Assembly (NCBI GenBank): GCA_021295835.1 | Contig: JAGWBP010000024.1 | Coordinates: forward strand, 1 to 38,618 | Direction of reading: 5' to 3' | DNA: 38,618 bases | From: Gemmatimonadota bacterium | GTDB lineage: Bacteria; Gemmatimonadota; Gemmatimonadetes; Longimicrobiales; Gaopeijiaceae | Shown here: one piece after another, positions 24,410-32,960 of the stretch | Numbering within the stretch: the stretch's first letter is position 1 | Layout of the letters: each line of letters begins with the position of its first letter | The notes under the pieces: generated by a model | Database searches by the model: none | Seen by the model: the letters and a program-made list of their open reading frames with translations, nothing else | What the model was told of the DNA's origin: nothing | Made by a program: the position numbers and the translations under genes

Positions 24410-26724
24410 GCGCGGGTTCGCGCCCCCGCGAGGGGTCCTCCCCGGCTCCATCGGGCGGCGCATCTCTGGTCGAGGTCGCCCTGCCGATACCGCTCCGGCG
24501 CACCTTCAACTACCGGCTGCAGGGGTCGGTGCCGCCACCGGGGTGCCGCCTCAGGGTGCCCTTTAGGGGACGCACGATGGTGGGGTGGACCGTTGGAGCC
24601 GGGCGGGAGGTTCGTGGGCTCAGGGAGGTGATCGAGCTCCTCGACCCCGAGCCGCTCCTCGGTGCCGAACTGTGGAATCTGGCCAAGTGGGTTGCGAAGT
24701 ACTATGTGGCACCACTTGGCATGGTGCTAAGGGCGGCATTCCCCGGGGCTCTGACTCGCCCGTCGGGAGCGGGCGGGCGGGCACGCGGACGCTCGCTGGT
24801 GCGCATCCGAAGGGAGATCGGCACCCTCGAGGAGCTGGAAGAGGTGTTCGGGAGGGCGGTGCGGCAACGCGAGGCCTACGAGATGCTGGTCGGCGCTGGT
24901 GGGCAGGTGCCGCTGGCGGCGCTCCTCGAGGCGGGGTTCAGCCGCTCGGTGATTGGCGGGCTGCAGGGTAGGGGAGCCGCAGAGGTCGCTCCCGACGCTA
25001 TCGGCCCCGACCCGTTCCTCGGGCACTTTGCCGCGACGGAGGAGACGCACGAGCCGACACCGGCGCAGCGGCGCGTTCTCGACCGCCTGACCGAGGCCCG
25101 TGGCGGCACATATCTACTGCATGGTGTGACCGGATCCGGCAAGACGCTCGTCTACATCGAGCTCGTCCGGCGCGTGCTCGAGCGCGGAGGCGGAGCGATC
25201 GTGCTTGTTCCCGAGATCTCGCTGACTCCGCAGACGGTCGGACGCTTCCGCCAGGCCCTCGGGGAGACGGTCGCGGTGCTGCACTCGGGCCTCTCACCGA
25301 CCGAGCGCGCCCAGGCGTGGCAGCAGCTTGGCACCGGCACGAAGCACGTCGCCATCGGGGCCCGCTCGGCCGTCTTCGCGCCGCTCCGCGAAATCGGTGC
25401 CGTCGTAGTGGACGAGGAGCACGACGGGAGCTACAAGCAGGGCGATACCCCGAGGTACAATGCTCGCGATGTGGCCGTGGTTCGCGCCAAGCGGGCGGGT
25501 GCTCTCTGCCTCCTCGGGTCGGCGACCCCTTCGCTCGAGAGCTGGGCCAACGCCAGGAGCGGCAAGTACGAGCTGCTAACGCTCCCCGATCGGGTAGGGG
25601 GAGGGTCGCTGCCGAGGGTCCGGGTCGTGGACCTCCGAAGCGCAGTGCCCCGTCGCCGATCGACTGGCTCCGGCGGGCGGGGTGCCCCGGAGCGCGGGCG
25701 CGAGCGAGAGGGCGGGAGTCGCACTCGGGCACCCGCGCACATCCTCTCGCCGCCTCTCGTCCAGGCCATGGAGATGCGGCTGGAGCGTGGCGAGCAGACG
25801 ATCCTCCTCCTGAACCGTCGCGGCTACTCCACCTTCGCCCTCTGCGAGAGCTGCGGCGGGGTCGGCGAGTGTGCCGACTGCTCGGTCGCAATGACCCTCC
25901 ACCGGGCTAGGCGCAGACTGGTCTGCCACCATTGCGGATGCTCACAGGACCCGCCAGAGCGGTGTCCGCACTGCGGTGCGCCCGAGATCTCCTACGGGGG
26001 GCTGGGCACCGAGCAGGTCGAGCGCGTTGTCGTCGAAGCCTTTCCGAGTGCCCGCGTCGTCCGGATGGATGTCGACACCACGAGGGGACGCTGGTCGCAC
26101 GGAGAGATGCTGGAGCGCGTGCGCAGGCGTCGAGTCGATGTGCTCCTCGGAACGCAGATGATCGCCAAGGGGCTCGACTTCCCGAGGGTGACTCTGGTCG
26201 GGGTGGTGAACGCCGACATAGGCCTCCACCTCCCAGACTTCCGGAGCTGCGAACGCACCTTCCAGCTCCTGTCACAGGTCGCGGGCCGGGCGGGGCGGAG
26301 TTCGCTCCCCGGCGAGGTCCTGATTCAGAGCTACATGCCGGACCACTATGTCATTAGAGCAACTGTGGCCCACGACTACCTGGGCTTCGCAGAGCGCGAG
26401 CTAGGCACACGGGCAGAACCTCCCTACCCGCCCCATCGGCGCATGGCGCGAGTGCTGCTGAGTAGTCCGGTTCGGGGCGACGCGCTGGGTGCCGCCGAGT
26501 CGCTGCATGAGTGGCTTGCCCTCCGGCGGCTGGGCGACCTGCAGGTGATTGGGCCCGCTCCGGCACCGATCGAGCGCCTCAAGTCGCGCTTCCGCTGGCA
26601 TCTCCTCCTGCGTGGAGGTGCCCCGGAGATCGGGCGTGCACTAGAGGCTGTCGCCACCGACTTCCGCCCGCCAGGCGGCGACGTGCGGGTCTCGCTCGAC
26701 CGGGACCCGATGCACCTGATGTAG
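24406..26724 (+). CDS. priA: primosomal replication protein N' (PriA helicase)
   Basis: A 772-residue DNA helicase that reloads the replisome at stalled forks. The N-terminal DNA-binding domain contains LPIPLRRTFNYRL. The Walker A motif is GVTGSGKT (240-247) and the Walker B box is DEEH (336-339). The zinc-binding region has Cys480, 483, 489, 492, 507, 510, 520 and 523, the usual eight. GTQMIAKGLDFPRVTLVGVV and SQVAGRAGR are helicase motifs V and VI. A charged low-complexity insert (about 414-443, rich in R, G, E) lies just before the zinc region. The GTG start overlaps the M24 peptidase stop. Confidence 0.97.
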   Translation: MSAGSRPREGSSPAPSGGASLVEVALPIPLRRTFNYRLQGSVPPPGCRLRVPFRGRTMVGWTVGAGREVRGLREVIELLDPEPLLGAELWNLAKWVAKYYVAPLGMVLRAAFPGALTRPSGAGGRARGRSLVRIRREIGTLEELEEVFGRAVRQREAYEMLVGAGGQVPLAALLEAGFSRSVIGGLQGRGAAEVAPDAIGPDPFLGHFAATEETHEPTPAQRRVLDRLTEARGGTYLLHGVTGSGKTLVYIELVRRVLERGGGAIVLVPEISLTPQTVGRFRQALGETVAVLHSGLSPTERAQAWQQLGTGTKHVAIGARSAVFAPLREIGAVVVDEEHDGSYKQGDTPRYNARDVAVVRAKRAGALCLLGSATPSLESWANARSGKYELLTLPDRVGGGSLPRVRVVDLRSAVPRRRSTGSGGRGAPERGREREGGSRTRAPAHILSPPLVQAMEMRLERGEQTILLLNRRGYSTFALCESCGGVGECADCSVAMTLHRARRRLVCHHCGCSQDPPERCPHCGAPEISYGGLGTEQVERVVVEAFPSARVVRMDVDTTRGRWSHGEMLERVRRRRVDVLLGTQMIAKGLDFPRVTLVGVVNADIGLHLPDFRSCERTFQLLSQVAGRAGRSSLPGEVLIQSYMPDHYVIRATVAHDYLGFAERELGTRAEPPYPPHRRMARVLLSSPVRGDALGAAESLHEWLALRRLGDLQVIGPAPAPIERLKSRFRWHLLLRGGAPEIGRALEAVATDFRPPGGDVRVSLDRDPMHLM

Positions 26725-26767
26725 GTGTTGCCGCAGCCGAGCGATGCACACGCGCTGCCCTTCCAGG

Positions 26768-26789
26768 TTACATTTGTTTACAGTAGGGT
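26768..26789 (+). promoter_or_regulatory. AT-rich promoter-like element before the HNH gene
   Basis: TTACAT and TTTACA (26777-26782), followed by TAGGGT (26784-26789), stand out in GC-rich surroundings in the gap after priA. TTTACA resembles one arm of the dyads before carB and pth, but the matching TGTAAA arm is missing. It is a plausible promoter region only. Confidence 0.35.
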
Positions 26790-26840
26790 AGCGTTGCGTT
26801 GGCCAAGGGTAGCGGGGGACTTCCCGGGAGGAGGGACAAG

Positions 26841-27413
26841 GTGAGCTGTCTGGCGCTGAACGCTTCCTACGAGCCGCTCGTGATCGTCCCTCCGAGGCGG
26901 GCGATCCGGCTTGTGCTGGATCGCAAGGCCGAGCTGCTCGAGGCCGAGACCGACCGCTTCTTCCGCACAGTGAGCGTCTACCATCCGTCGCCCGAGGTGA
27001 TCCGGCTGGTACGGTACGTTCACGTCCCGCGCCGCTACCGTCGTCAGGTCACGAACACCTTCCTCTTTGCCCGCGACGGCTATGCCTGCCAGTACTGCCG
27101 CCGCGACCGGGGCGAGCTCGGCGGACGCGAGTTCCTGACGCGCGACCACGTAGTGCCCGTATCGCGCGGGGGCGTGACCTCGTGGAGCAACGTCGTCACC
27201 GCCTGCTCGACCTGCAATCACCGCAAGGGCGGCCGCCTGCCGCAGGAGGCTGGCATGATCGTCCCCGTGCAGCCGACCGAGCCGAACCATGTGCAGTTGG
27301 TTTGGGCTGTGCGCAGGGTCACACCGACCCAGGCCAAGTACATCCGCATCTTCTTCGGCGACGACGCGGTGCCGCTCGCAGCGCGAGCGCCCAGCCCAGC
27401 GCCGCGTGGCTAG
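26841..27413 (+). CDS. HNH endonuclease family protein
   Basis: A 190-residue protein. SCLALNASYEPLVIVPPRRA at the N-terminus and CQYCRRD, then LTRDHVVPVSRGG and NVVTACSTCNHRKGGRLPQE, form the HNH nuclease fold with paired zinc-ribbon cysteines. This family occurs widely as a single chromosomal gene of unknown cellular role. Start choice: GGAGG lies seven bases before the GTG at 26841, and homologues begin just before the ALNASYEPL block. The frame is open to a TTG at 26799, but that start has no ribosome-binding site. The 3' end overlaps the next gene by 8 bases. Confidence 0.88.
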   Translation: MSCLALNASYEPLVIVPPRRAIRLVLDRKAELLEAETDRFFRTVSVYHPSPEVIRLVRYVHVPRRYRRQVTNTFLFARDGYACQYCRRDRGELGGREFLTRDHVVPVSRGGVTSWSNVVTACSTCNHRKGGRLPQEAGMIVPVQPTEPNHVQLVWAVRRVTPTQAKYIRIFFGDDAVPLAARAPSPAPRG

Positions 27414-27918
27414 TCGCGCGGGTGGCGCATCCGAGGCCACCTCCCGAGCGGGCGGCGAGCTCGAAGAGGGGCGAGGGGCCCGGACGGGGCTGATCTCCGC
27501 GCCCGCCTCGGTGCGCGAGGTGGCCACCAGCCGTCGGAGGTACGCGCCCGGAGTCCAGCGCCTCCCCACCCCCAGACGACGTGCTCCGCGCCGCCCCTCG
27601 CCGGCCACCCCGCCATCGGTTCGCGATCTCGCCCCGGCACCCGCCGAGACGAGGGTGGCCCGGGAGCTGGAGTTCGAGGGCGAGGTGTGGAGCGCAGTAC
27701 TCCTGGGGGCCGCCACGGTGGGGCGCGGGATGGGTACGGGGGCCCAGGTGCTACTCCTCGGCTTCGAGGCGCCGGTCGGCGCGGCCGACCCCGAGCGCAC
27801 GGTATACGTTGCAGCAAGCAGATTCGAGGATGTGCACGACGATACGTTGCGGAAACTGCTGTCCGAGGCTACAGGCACCGATGAGGCAGAGCGCAGATCT
27901 ACGGCGAGGCAGAGCTGA
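27406..27918 (+). CDS. conserved-looking hypothetical protein
   Basis: A protein of up to 170 residues in a different frame from the HNH gene, overlapping it by 8 bases (GTG at 27406). The first 80 residues are a basic, proline- and arginine-rich disordered stretch. The C-terminal part is compact: ELEFEGEVWSAVLLGAATVG, then QVLLLGFEAPVGAADPERTV and FEDVHDDTLRKLLSEA, suggesting a small alpha/beta domain. No family is recognised. The stop is one base before the TTG start of the TolC gene, so it is in the same transcript. Real start and function are uncertain. Confidence 0.55.
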   Translation: MASRAGGASEATSRAGGELEEGRGARTGLISAPASVREVATSRRRYAPGVQRLPTPRRRAPRRPSPATPPSVRDLAPAPAETRVARELEFEGEVWSAVLLGAATVGRGMGTGAQVLLLGFEAPVGAADPERTVYVAASRFEDVHDDTLRKLLSEATGTDEAERRSTARQS

Positions 27919-27919
27919 C

Positions 27920-29236
27920 TTGGGCAGGAAAGTCGCGCCGCTGGGATTGTTGATCGCGCTCGCGCCGGTTGGTCTGGCCGCACAAGACGAGGCGCGCCCC
28001 ACCGTCGCGGGGAATATCGAGACGGTCACCCTGGAGGAGGCCGTTCAGCGCGCCATGCTGCACAGCGCCCAACTGGCGCAGGCTCTCGCCTCGGTGGCGA
28101 ATGCCGGCAGCGCGCGGCTTAGGGCCACGGGGTCGCTACTGCCCACGGTGGGGCTTAGTTCCGGGGCCTCGGTGAACAGCGCGGAGCGCTTCGACCCGAA
28201 TACGCAGCGGGTTGTGAGCGGTAGCAGCGATTCCTACAGCGCCGGGGTCAACGCCAACTACCAACTGTTCGAGGGCGGCCGCAAGTACTCCGAGCTGAAC
28301 CGCGCCCGCGCCGCCGAAGTCGAGGCCGAGGCCCGCCTGCTCACGCAACGCTACGCAGTCATCTTTCAGACCAACACGCTCTTCGTGAATGCGCTCCGGC
28401 AGTTCGACCTCGCCGCCGTGGCCGAGGCTAGCGTCGAACGCGCAGAGCAGAGCCTTCAGATTACCCGCGCGAGGCTTCAGGTGGGGAGCGCCACCCGGTC
28501 GGACACGCTGCGCACGCGCCTTGAGCTGGCGAACGCCCGCCAGACGCTCCTGCAGGCACGCAACCAGCTCCGTGCGGGCCGTTTCGCTCTGGGTCGCCAG
28601 GTGGGTGTGAGCGGCCCCGTCGCCCCCGAGCCGCCCGCGGTAATCGACCCGGCGCCACTGGCGCTCTCCGAGGCCGAAATCGTCGCGCTCGCCGAATCCG
28701 CATCTCCGGCCGTGCAGGCCGCCCGCGCTGCCTCCGAATTGGCCCGGCACCGCCAGGCGTCGGCTCGCAGCTCCTTCCTGCCCTCGCTCTCCGCTTCCTC
28801 GAACTACTCCTGGGCGAATCAGGAGCGCTCCTTCAGAGGGGGGAGCACGAGTTGGAGCCTGAGGCTGAGCGGGAGTTTTCAGGTCTTCGACGGCTTCGCC
28901 CGCGACTTGGGGCTTGCGCAGGAAACCGAGAACCGCAGGGTGGCGCTCCTGGCCGAGGAGGATGCCAGGCGGGGCGTGCGCCAGGAGGTCGACGCGGCGC
29001 TGCGCGCGTTGGAGACGCAGGAGCAGGCGATTGCGATTGCGGAGGAGGCCCGCGTGGTGGCCCAGGAGGACCTCAGGATCAACCAGGTGCGCTATGAGGC
29101 GAGCGCAGCGCCGATTCTGGAGGTGGTGACGAGCATGGTGGCGCTCAGTCAGGCGGAGGCGAATCTGGTGTCGGCGAGATACGACTACGTGCTGGCCAGG
29201 GCAGAACTCGAGTCCATTGTCGGGAGGGAGCTGTAG
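27920..29236 (+). CDS. TolC-family outer-membrane efflux protein
   Basis: A 438-residue outer-membrane channel protein. The TTG at 27920 begins a clean signal peptide (GRKVAPLGLLIALAPVGLAA, cleavage before QDEA), and I chose it for that reason. Two homologous OEP halves follow, with the usual long heptad-like helices (SVERAEQSLQITRARLQVGS and EEARVVAQEDLRINQVRYEA) and the G-x-S/A-T-R-x-D-x-L turn (GSATRSDTLRTRLELANARQ). It should form the trimeric exit duct for the export system encoded immediately downstream. The ABC gene begins at the base after the stop. Confidence 0.92.
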   Translation: MGRKVAPLGLLIALAPVGLAAQDEARPTVAGNIETVTLEEAVQRAMLHSAQLAQALASVANAGSARLRATGSLLPTVGLSSGASVNSAERFDPNTQRVVSGSSDSYSAGVNANYQLFEGGRKYSELNRARAAEVEAEARLLTQRYAVIFQTNTLFVNALRQFDLAAVAEASVERAEQSLQITRARLQVGSATRSDTLRTRLELANARQTLLQARNQLRAGRFALGRQVGVSGPVAPEPPAVIDPAPLALSEAEIVALAESASPAVQAARAASELARHRQASARSSFLPSLSASSNYSWANQERSFRGGSTSWSLRLSGSFQVFDGFARDLGLAQETENRRVALLAEEDARRGVRQEVDAALRALETQEQAIAIAEEARVVAQEDLRINQVRYEASAAPILEVVTSMVALSQAEANLVSARYDYVLARAELESIVGREL

Positions 29237-29986
29237 ATGCAAGATGGTTTGAGGAGTTGGGGACGCGACGCCGGGGGCGGCGACGACGCCGTCATTATCA
29301 AGACCGATAACCTGCGCAAGTACTACGTCCTGGGTGCCGAGACGGTCAGGGCGGTACGCGGGGTCGACATGGAGGTCGGGCGGGGCGAGTTCGTCGCCAT
29401 CATGGGCCCGTCGGGGAGCGGCAAGTCCACCTTCATGAACCTGATCGGCTGCCTCGACACGCCTACGGCCGGAAGCTACTGGCTGAATGGCAGAGAGGTC
29501 TCCGAGCTCTCCGACAACCAGCTCGCCCGCGTCCGGAACCGCGACATCGGCTTCGTCTTCCAGACCTTCAACCTACTCCCCCGCGCCACGGCGCTTCACA
29601 ACGTCGAGCTTCCCCTGATCTACGCCGGCGTGCGCTCCAAGGAGCGGCGGCGGCGGGCCGAGGAGAAGCTGGAGCAGGTGGGGCTGGGGGACCGGATGAC
29701 GCATCGCCCGCCGGAGCTCTCGGGAGGGCAGCGACAGAGGGTGGCGATAGCGCGGGCGCTGGTGAACGACCCCGCCCTCCTCCTCGCCGACGAGCCCACC
29801 GGCAATCTGGACTCCGAGACGACCGCCGAGATCGTCGAGATCCTGGGAGGGCTGAACCGCACAGGTCAGACGATCCTCCTCGTCACCCACGAGTCCGACA
29901 TCGCGGCGGCGGCCTTCCGCCAGGTGCACCTTAACGACGGTTTGGTCGAGCGCGACTTTAGGAACGAAGGGATGGAGTGGAATTGA
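29237..29986 (+). CDS. MacB/LolD-type ABC transporter ATPase
   Basis: A 249-residue nucleotide-binding subunit. Walker A is GPSGSGKST (57-65), the Q-loop is FVFQTFNLLP, the signature is LSGGQRQRVAIARAL (161-175) and Walker B is LLLADEPTGNLDS (181-193). ADEPTGNLDS and the N-terminal DNLRKYYVLGAETVRAVRGV place it in the MacB/LolD/FtsE branch, which drives mechanotransmission rather than ordinary transport. It powers the separate permease at 31583. The ATG directly follows the TolC stop. The TGA overlaps the next ATG (TGATG). Confidence 0.95.
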   Translation: MQDGLRSWGRDAGGGDDAVIIKTDNLRKYYVLGAETVRAVRGVDMEVGRGEFVAIMGPSGSGKSTFMNLIGCLDTPTAGSYWLNGREVSELSDNQLARVRNRDIGFVFQTFNLLPRATALHNVELPLIYAGVRSKERRRRAEEKLEQVGLGDRMTHRPPELSGGQRQRVAIARALVNDPALLLADEPTGNLDSETTAEIVEILGGLNRTGQTILLVTHESDIAAAAFRQVHLNDGLVERDFRNEGMEWN

Positions 29987-31572
29987 TGCGCTTCACGAAT
30001 GCGGTGCGATCTGTCCAGGGACCGCTGCAGGGCCGGAACGAGTGCTGGCGTCGGCGCGCCGTCGCACTCCTGCCCCTGGTGGCCACCGCCGCTTTGCAGG
30101 CGGCGTGCGTGCGCGACGAGACGGGGGTCGCCGACGGCGTGACGGTGCAGCTCGTCGCCGCCGAACTGCGTCCGATGCGAATAACCGCCGAGGCCGACGG
30201 AGGGCTGGAGCCGGTGCTGCGGGTGGAGGTCAAGTCGAAGGCCTCGGGCGAGATCCTGGAGCTCTTCGTCGACTCTGGAGACGATGTGGAGGAGGGGGCG
30301 ATCCTCGCCAAGGTCGATCCGCGAGATGTGCAGAACGGGCACGATCAGGCTCGTGCGGACCTGGACGTGGCCGAGGCGCGGATCAAGAACGCGCGTTCGC
30401 AACTGGAGCGCAATCGCCAACTCCTCGAGCGGGAGGTGATCGCCACCCAGGCCTTCGAGGCTACCGAGCTCGAGTACGCCAACGCCCAGGCCGCGCTGGT
30501 GCGAGCGACCACAAATCTCGAGCTCGCCCAGCTCCGCCTCACCGACGTGACGATCAGGGCGCCGCTCGACGGCACGATCCTGGAAAAGCACGTCGAGTAT
30601 GGGCAGGTCATCCAGTCTGCGACGCAGAACGTGTCCGGCGGCACCACCCTGTTCGTGATGGCCAACCTCGACGACATGCGGGTGCGCATGCTCGTCGACG
30701 AGGTGGATGTCGGGAAGCTGGCGGCGGGCCTCGAGGCGACCGTCACCGTGGAGGCCTTCCGCGACCGGACCTTCTCGGGCGAGATCGAGAAGATCGAGCC
30801 GCAGGCGCTGGTGCAGCAGAATGTGACGATGTTCCCGGTGATAGTGCGCCTCGAGAACCGGGCGGGACTCCTCAAGCCCGGGATGAACGCCGGCGTCGAG
30901 GTCCTGATCGACGAACGCGGCGAGACGCTCGCCGTGCCGAGCAATGCGGTCGTGCAGGCCCAGGAGGTGGCCGCCGCCGCCGAGGTCCTGGGGCTGGACC
31001 CCGAGTCCTTCGAGATCGACTACGGCGCATGGAGACCGCTGATGCAGGAAGCGGCTAGGCGCGCCAGGGAGCTCGTGGGCGGTGGGGAGCCGGACCCGCC
31101 ACCGGCCAGCGGCGGGGCCCAGGGCGAAGACGACGGGCAGCCCGAGGGTGCGGACAACGACTCCACCGAGGCCGGAGACTCCCAGGGTGACGCTGCCGAT
31201 GCTCCGAGCGCGCCGTTAGATCCATCCGAGATTCGCGCGAAGCTCCAGTCCGGCGAGATGTCGATGGACGCCGCCCGTGCGCTCTTCAGGTCGATGGGCG
31301 GCCCAGGCGGTCGTCCAGGCAGCCAGGTGGTGGCCGCTACCGGGGCCTCGACCGGGGATCCGGCCTACCGGCCAGCGGTGGGCTTCGTCGTGGACTCGGC
31401 CGGAACGATAGACGTGCGTCCCGTCGTGATCGGTCTCAGCGACTGGGACTATGTGGAGATCCTGGCGGGACTGGAGGTGGGCGAGGACCTGGCCCTGATT
31501 GGTCCGGCGCAGCTCCAGGCGAGGCAGCAGGAGCGGATCCGGAGAATTCAGCAGCGCATGCGACCCTTCTAG
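29986..31572 (+). CDS. periplasmic adaptor (membrane fusion) protein of the MacAB type
   Basis: A 528-residue HlyD/RND-type adaptor. The N-terminus is hydrophobic and ends ALQAAC, which may be an atypical lipidation site. A biotinyl-lipoyl-like half (VEVKSKASGEILELFVDSGD), a long coiled-coil hairpin (about 115-185), the second lipoyl half (IRAPLDGTILEKHVEYGQVI) and beta-barrel segments follow. Between about residues 360 and 440 there is an acidic, Gly/Pro/Asp-rich low-complexity insert and a short helical SEIRAKLQSGEMSMDAARAL segment, unusual for the family. ATG 29986 has GGAG upstream and overlaps the ABC stop. It links the inner-membrane permease with the TolC channel. Confidence 0.9.
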   Translation: MRFTNAVRSVQGPLQGRNECWRRRAVALLPLVATAALQAACVRDETGVADGVTVQLVAAELRPMRITAEADGGLEPVLRVEVKSKASGEILELFVDSGDDVEEGAILAKVDPRDVQNGHDQARADLDVAEARIKNARSQLERNRQLLEREVIATQAFEATELEYANAQAALVRATTNLELAQLRLTDVTIRAPLDGTILEKHVEYGQVIQSATQNVSGGTTLFVMANLDDMRVRMLVDEVDVGKLAAGLEATVTVEAFRDRTFSGEIEKIEPQALVQQNVTMFPVIVRLENRAGLLKPGMNAGVEVLIDERGETLAVPSNAVVQAQEVAAAAEVLGLDPESFEIDYGAWRPLMQEAARRARELVGGGEPDPPPASGGAQGEDDGQPEGADNDSTEAGDSQGDAADAPSAPLDPSEIRAKLQSGEMSMDAARALFRSMGGPGGRPGSQVVAATGASTGDPAYRPAVGFVVDSAGTIDVRPVVIGLSDWDYVEILAGLEVGEDLALIGPAQLQARQQERIRRIQQRMRPF

Positions 31573-31582
31573 GCAGCCATCG

Positions 31583-32797
31583 ATGCTAGTCGTCAGGGAG
31601 ACCATCGGAGTTGCGCTGGCGTCCATTCGCGCCAATGCGCTCCGCTCCGGGCTGACCACGCTCGGAATCGTGATCGGCACTGCCGCCGTCATTACGATGG
31701 TGGCGCTCGGCGAGGGGGCGCAGCGGGCTGTCGAGGCGCAGATCCAGCGGATGGGCACCAATGTGCTGACCGTGCGGCCCGGCCAGGGCTGGTGGCGCGG
31801 GGTGGCGAGCGGGAGCGTGCGGCTGCAGGAGAGCGACGCCGTAGCGCTGTCCAACGACATGGGCGGCGTCTACCAGATCGCTCCCGAGGCGGCCAACCGC
31901 CTGCAGATCTCCTACCTGAGGTGGAACTCCAACAACCAGGTGGTGGGGACCTGGCCGTCGTACTTCCCGATGCACGAGCGCCCGCTATCGTACGGCCGCC
32001 TCTTCACCGAGGGCGAGCTGCAGGGCAGGCAGAGGGTGGCGGTCCTCGGCTCGGCGGTGCCGGAGGCGCTGGGGACACCGGCGGCGCTCCTGGTGGGGCG
32101 GAGCATCCAGATCCGGGGGATTCGCTTCGAGGTGGTGGGGGTGCTCGAGGAGAAGGGCTCGATGGGGTGGGAGAACCCCGACGAGCAGCTCTACATCCCC
32201 CTGACGACGGCGCTCTACCGGGTGATGGGGAACCGCGACTGGCTGCGGGCGATCTACGTCTCGGCACCGTCGCCCGAGCAGCTCGAACCCGCCTGGGCGG
32301 CGATCGACCGCACCATCCGCCGGGAGCACCGCATTCGGCCTGCCGAGAACGCCGACTTCCAGATCCAGCAGGCTTCGGACTTCCTGGAGACCCTTGGCGA
32401 GACGGCCGAGACCTTCACGATGCTCCTGGCGGGGATCGCGGGCGTCAGCCTCCTGGTGGGCGGCATCGGCATCATGAACATCATGCTCGTGAGCGTGACG
32501 GAGCGGACCCGCGAGATCGGGGTGCGGAAAGCGCTCGGCGCCACCCGCAGGGCGATCCTCTTCCAGTTCCTCGTCGAGGCGCTCGTCCTGTGCGCGCTAG
32601 GGGGCGTGCTCGGGGTGGCGGCAGGATTCGGGAGCGCCGAGGTCGTCACCCAGCTCTACGGACGGGACACGGCGGTCGCTCCGGCGGCGGTATTCGTCGC
32701 CATGGGCTTCTCGGTCGCCATCGGGCTCTTCTTCGGGATCTGGCCCGCTAGGCGTGCCTCGCTCCTAGACCCGATAGACGCGCTGCGCTACGAGTAG
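31583..32797 (+). CDS. MacB-type ABC transporter permease
   Basis: A 404-residue permease. One N-terminal membrane helix (SGLTTLGIVIGTAAVITMVA) is followed by a large periplasmic MacB_PCD domain (about 45-265) and three C-terminal helices of the FtsX domain. These include LLAGIAGVSLLVGGIGIMNI and the cytoplasmic coupling turn TERTREIGVRKALGATRRAI. With the ATPase, adaptor and TolC genes it makes a complete tripartite export pump of the MacAB type. Substrate could be a lipopeptide, antibiotic or lipoprotein-like compound, which the sequence does not decide. The ATG at 31583 lies 10 bases after the adaptor stop. The TAG stop is the first part of a large inverted repeat. Confidence 0.93.
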   Translation: MLVVRETIGVALASIRANALRSGLTTLGIVIGTAAVITMVALGEGAQRAVEAQIQRMGTNVLTVRPGQGWWRGVASGSVRLQESDAVALSNDMGGVYQIAPEAANRLQISYLRWNSNNQVVGTWPSYFPMHERPLSYGRLFTEGELQGRQRVAVLGSAVPEALGTPAALLVGRSIQIRGIRFEVVGVLEEKGSMGWENPDEQLYIPLTTALYRVMGNRDWLRAIYVSAPSPEQLEPAWAAIDRTIRREHRIRPAENADFQIQQASDFLETLGETAETFTMLLAGIAGVSLLVGGIGIMNIMLVSVTERTREIGVRKALGATRRAILFQFLVEALVLCALGGVLGVAAGFGSAEVVTQLYGRDTAVAPAAVFVAMGFSVAIGLFFGIWPARRASLLDPIDALRYE

Positions 32798-32923
32798 AGT
32801 CGGCGGCAGAGCAGGTGACAGATTCCACGCACTATCTGTCGCTCAATGCGGAGCGCGGAGAGCTCACCTGAGATTGGCCAGCGCATCGCCTCCGCCGACT
32901 CGCTACATTCCAGGGCTGTAGCG
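32797..32923 (+). promoter_or_regulatory. nested inverted repeats in the prs leader region
   Basis: The outer arms GAGTCGGCGG (32797-32806) and CCGCCGACTC (32892-32901) are a perfect 10-bp match. Inside are CAGGTGA (32812-32818)/TCACCTG (32864-32870), then GACAGAT (32817-32823)/ATCTGTC (32834-32840) and GCTC (32841-32844)/GAGC (32851-32854). CGCTACA (32901-32907)/TGTAGCG (32917-32923) abuts the outer stem. The two inner stems overlap by two bases, so they would be alternative or trimmed. The RNA could fold into a branched structure. It may be a read-through terminator for the efflux operon or a leader for prs. There is no terminal T run. Confidence 0.5.
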
Positions 32924-32960
32924 CTGTCGCATCTGTAACCGAGACCCTAGGAGTCCGTGG

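Noticed and set aside
26799..26840. TTG start for the HNH gene
   Set aside because: A GTG at 26841 has GGAGG at ideal spacing and matches where homologues begin.
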